Source of the DNA: Chitinophagales bacterium
GTDB lineage: Bacteria; Bacteroidota; Bacteroidia; Chitinophagales; Saprospiraceae
Reading direction: 5' to 3'
NCBI GenBank assembly: GCA_026928325.1
Contig: JAIXKS010000058.1
Coordinates: 33,029-97,028 of the forward strand
DNA: 64,000 nt
Shown: positions 61,652 to 64,000 of the stretch, piece by piece
Numbering within the stretch: position 1 is the first letter of the stretch
Layout: every line of letters starts with the position of its first letter
Made by a program: the position numbers and the translations under genes
Notes under the pieces: generated by a model
The model's database searches: none
What the model was told of the DNA's origin: nothing
The model's input: the letters and a program-made list of their open reading frames with translations, nothing else

Positions 61652-63459
61652 AATGGGTATCGCTTATTTTCAAGGACATAAGCGGCAATCTTACGTCTGT
61701 TTTCTTTTACATTTTGTAAAGGATATTTGGTAAACTTCCTGATTCCAGACAAGAAAGCCGGTTGTATTTCCGGAGCGATAAAGGAAGCAATGGCATCCGT
61801 TCCGTATTTTAGAATATTGGAAGCAGTGTCATGGAGATAGGTTCTCAATACTGCGTCGTATAACTCAATCGGTTTTTGAGGATAATTTTCGGCTACCTTC
61901 ATAACACGCATGAGCGCACCTTCAGCATTGAATATATCCATAATGATATCAGAAAGATTCATCAATATCTCTTGTTCTTCTTTTAGATCGAGTTTGCCGC
62001 TCATTGCCTCTTGTGCTGCTGTACCAAGAATCATGATAAGCACTTTTTTGAAATTGTCCACGATTTGCTGTTCGCCGGCATAAGGACCGGAATATGTGAC
62101 ATCAGGAACAACGCCGTTCATCAATTCGTTTTGAACAGCCATACCCGGAGTTAAAAGGTCAAGTTCGCCCTTCATTGCCAATTTTAGAATTGTACTCAGG
62201 ATGACCATTCTATTGATTTCATTGGTACCCTCAAAGATTCTGTTAATTCGTGAATCTCGGTAAGCTCTGGCGATATGTCCTTCTTCAGAATATCCCATAC
62301 CTCCGAAGATTTGTACCGTTTCATCTACGACATAATCCAATGTCTCCGATCCAATGACCTTTATAATCGAACATTCCAAGGCGTATTCCTTAGCACCTTC
62401 AAGTTTGGATTGCGCAAATTCCATTCCACTAGCCTTGTATTGCTCTTCTGCTTGTTGGATCAATTGTGCAGATCTATAAACTGCTGTTTCGGCAACAAAA
62501 CTACGGATTGCCTGCTCGGCAAGTTTGTATTTTATAGCACCGAAAGAAGCTATCGGTTGTTGAAATTGTTCGCGTTCTGTGGCATAAACAGCAGATGTTT
62601 CCACTAATTTTTTAAATCCCCCTAAGCAAGATGCACCTAGCTTAAATCTTCCAATATTCAAGACGTTAAATGCGATGAGGTGACCTTTTCCAACTTCACC
62701 CAATAGGTTTTCAACTGGAACTTGAACGTTTTCCATGTATATCTGACGCGTTGAAGATCCTTTGATACCTAATTTTTTCTCTTCAGCTCCTAATGTAAAT
62801 CCCGGCATTCCTTTTTCTAAGATAAACCCGGTAAATCCCGACTTACCATCCGGTAGATGCTTGCCTGTGACCTGTGCAAATACCGTAAAAACATCAGCAA
62901 ATCCCGCATTGGTTATCCACATCTTTTGTCCGTTGAGTATGTAGTGAGTACCGGCTTCATTGAGTTCAGCCGTAGATTTGGCTGCCAAAGCATCCGAACC
63001 GCTAGAAGGCTCAGTAAGACAGTAACTCGCTTTTAGTTCGCCAGTAATCATTTTTGGAAGGTACTTTTCCTTCTGTGCTTCCGTACCATAATACAGGATA
63101 GGCAACATCCCGATACCGGTTTGTGCATTGTAGGTTACAGTAAATGAACCGGAAGGACCGATTTCGTCGCCGATTAGCGTATTCGTGATAAAATCCAAGT
63201 CACCACCACCCAAAGATTCGGGCATATGCGTACCCAGAAAACCAAGCTCAGCAAATTTTTCAAGGATTGACGGAATGAGGCCTTCTTCTAATTTTTCTAT
63301 TCTATCGGTAAAAGGCACAACCTCCTGCTCGACAAAGGAGCGAACAGTATCGCGAATCATCAATTGCTCTTCATTAAAATCTTCAGGAATAAATAAATCC
63401 CGATGATCACTAGACTTAACAAGGAATTCTCCACCTTTTAAAAACGTATTGGCTGCCAT
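61648..63459 (-). CDS. Acyl-CoA dehydrogenase (long, VLCAD-like)
   Basis: A 603-residue acyl-CoA dehydrogenase, longer than the 380-residue short forms because of a C-terminal extension of about 170 residues, as in ACAD9/VLCAD-type members. Visible: FAD-binding YCLTEPSSGSDALAAKSTAE and MWITNAGFADVFTVFAQV, the RQIYMENVQVPVENLLGEVG block, and the ADH signature QIFGGMGYSEEGHIARAYRD with RINRIFEGTNEINRMVI. It introduces the first double bond in fatty acid beta-oxidation. The stop codon comes from the end of a MITE, so the natural C-terminus after KRYPF may have been altered. Confidence 0.93.
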   Translation of the reverse strand: MAANTFLKGGEFLVKSSDHRDLFIPEDFNEEQLMIRDTVRSFVEQEVVPFTDRIEKLEEGLIPSILEKFAELGFLGTHMPESLGGGDLDFITNTLIGDEIGPSGSFTVTYNAQTGIGMLPILYYGTEAQKEKYLPKMITGELKASYCLTEPSSGSDALAAKSTAELNEAGTHYILNGQKMWITNAGFADVFTVFAQVTGKHLPDGKSGFTGFILEKGMPGFTLGAEEKKLGIKGSSTRQIYMENVQVPVENLLGEVGKGHLIAFNVLNIGRFKLGASCLGGFKKLVETSAVYATEREQFQQPIASFGAIKYKLAEQAIRSFVAETAVYRSAQLIQQAEEQYKASGMEFAQSKLEGAKEYALECSIIKVIGSETLDYVVDETVQIFGGMGYSEEGHIARAYRDSRINRIFEGTNEINRMVILSTILKLAMKGELDLLTPGMAVQNELMNGVVPDVTYSGPYAGEQQIVDNFKKVLIMILGTAAQEAMSGKLDLKEEQEILMNLSDIIMDIFNAEGALMRVMKVAENYPQKPIELYDAVLRTYLHDTASNILKYGTDAIASFIAPEIQPAFLSGIRKFTKYPLQNVKENRRKIAAYVLENKRYPF

Positions 63460-63857
63460 AATATACTATATTTATAAAATTTAACTCAAAGTTAAATTAT
63501 TTATTTTACAAACAACAAGTAATTGATGAAAAAAATTGAAATTTACAGTAATTTTAACGATTTATATCAAAAAAATAATGAACTCGTAGTTAAATATTGC
63601 TCAAAAGATGAATCATTGACATACTTGGCGTAAAGCCGTTTCTATAAAAATATATCTGAAGACCTTTTGGATTTATCATCTCAAATATTTTCTCTACGGT
63701 CAACGATTTTAACATTTAAGTTTCGAAACTTAGTCTTGTTTGAGACCAATAATAATACATTTATAATTATCTATCATCCATATTGTATTGTATCTTATAC
63801 TTATATTTGATGTAATACTACAAGTAATTTATCTTTATAAATAACCCGTAGCACGAC
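63460..63857. other. AT-rich intergenic stretch without recognised features
   Basis: About 400 bp between the acyl-CoA dehydrogenase start and the last MITE. I see no convincing gene, RNA or terminator here; a promoter for the dehydrogenase gene is expected on the minus strand but no clear box is present. Confidence 0.5.
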
Positions 63858-64000
63858 CTAGTGCTCCGTCAAAATAAAGAAATTAATAAAATGTTGTTCT
63901 TTTTTCAAATCTCATTGTTAAAAATACTCGTCATAGTTACCACTATGCCTGCGTTTTTCGCCTTGATCTTTAAAAAAATAACTTCCATTATAATTTAAGT
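63858..64000 (+). mobile_element. MITE copy, cut by the window end
   Basis: Starts CTAGTGCTCCGTCAAAATAA and continues through CATAGTTACCACTATG to ATAATTTAAGT at the window edge, where about 22 bp of the element remain outside. Confidence 0.88.

Overview
The window looks like a chromosomal segment of a low-GC member of the Bacteroidota. Signs of this are the TAnnTTTG-type -7 boxes (the clearest, TTTG-N19-TATCTTTG, precedes the tRNA), a CarboxypepD-like/TonB receptor, and families common in the phylum (DUF5723, DUF6580, DUF5522, CWC, DUF6150, DUF6577, DUF6660-like). The genus cannot be fixed from sequence alone; nothing here suggests a plasmid or a prophage.

Layout. 0-1.2 kb: the end of a sodium/proline-type symporter and an SDR. 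1.2-9.1 kb: a type I restriction-modification operon (hsdM-hsdS-hsdR plus a small membrane protein) heavily invaded by REP/RAYT-type elements. hsdR carries a complete REP-associated tyrosine transposase (RAYT) domain in frame, hsdM and hsdR each carry an in-frame palindromic insert of the same architecture, and a decayed second RAYT lies between hsdS and hsdR. 9.2-13.4 kb: mazG-like and dtd, an AT-rich gap with DnaA-box-like sites, ctaA, a hydrolase, DUF4256, and two parS-like palindromes; together these suggest the replication origin is close. 13.3-18.1 kb: uvrA and fhs. 18.5-23.7 kb: a B12 salvage operon (DUF6580 membrane protein, DUF5522, BtuF-like, DUF71 ATPase, CWC-CobT fusion, CobS, CobC). 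23.8-29.2 kb: DUF3108, thymidine kinase, a low-complexity protein, rhomboid protease, cation/proton antiporter. 29.2-29.8 kb: a noncoding block of direct repeats and short hairpins. 29.9-33.5 kb: a metal-linked TonB receptor with an HMA domain, a Cys/His-rich partner, and a truncated DUF6577 gene. 33.7-43.6 kb: hflX, xseAB, GMC oxidoreductase, DUF6150, Crp/Fnr regulator, ABC exporter, GNAT, polysaccharide deacetylase. 43.6-47.6 kb: a decayed fragment, a small membrane protein, tRNA-Val, thrB, and an OsmC/DUF2892/rhodanese group. 47.6-53.5 kb: a Dna2-like nuclease-helicase, two tandem SSBs and a frameshifted mrr. 53.8-64 kb: aldo/keto reductase, TPR lipoprotein, DUF5723 outer-membrane protein, a large lipoprotein, NdpA-like protein, LPG-synthase-type membrane protein and acyl-CoA dehydrogenase.

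A second mobile theme is a short non-coding element of about 165 bp with CTAGTGCTCTGTC inverted ends (a MITE), present in at least eleven full, deleted or truncated copies. Two pairs are tandem, three copies sit 0-5 bp beyond stop codons, and one of them supplies the stop codon of the acyl-CoA dehydrogenase gene. No autonomous transposase for it is visible in the window.
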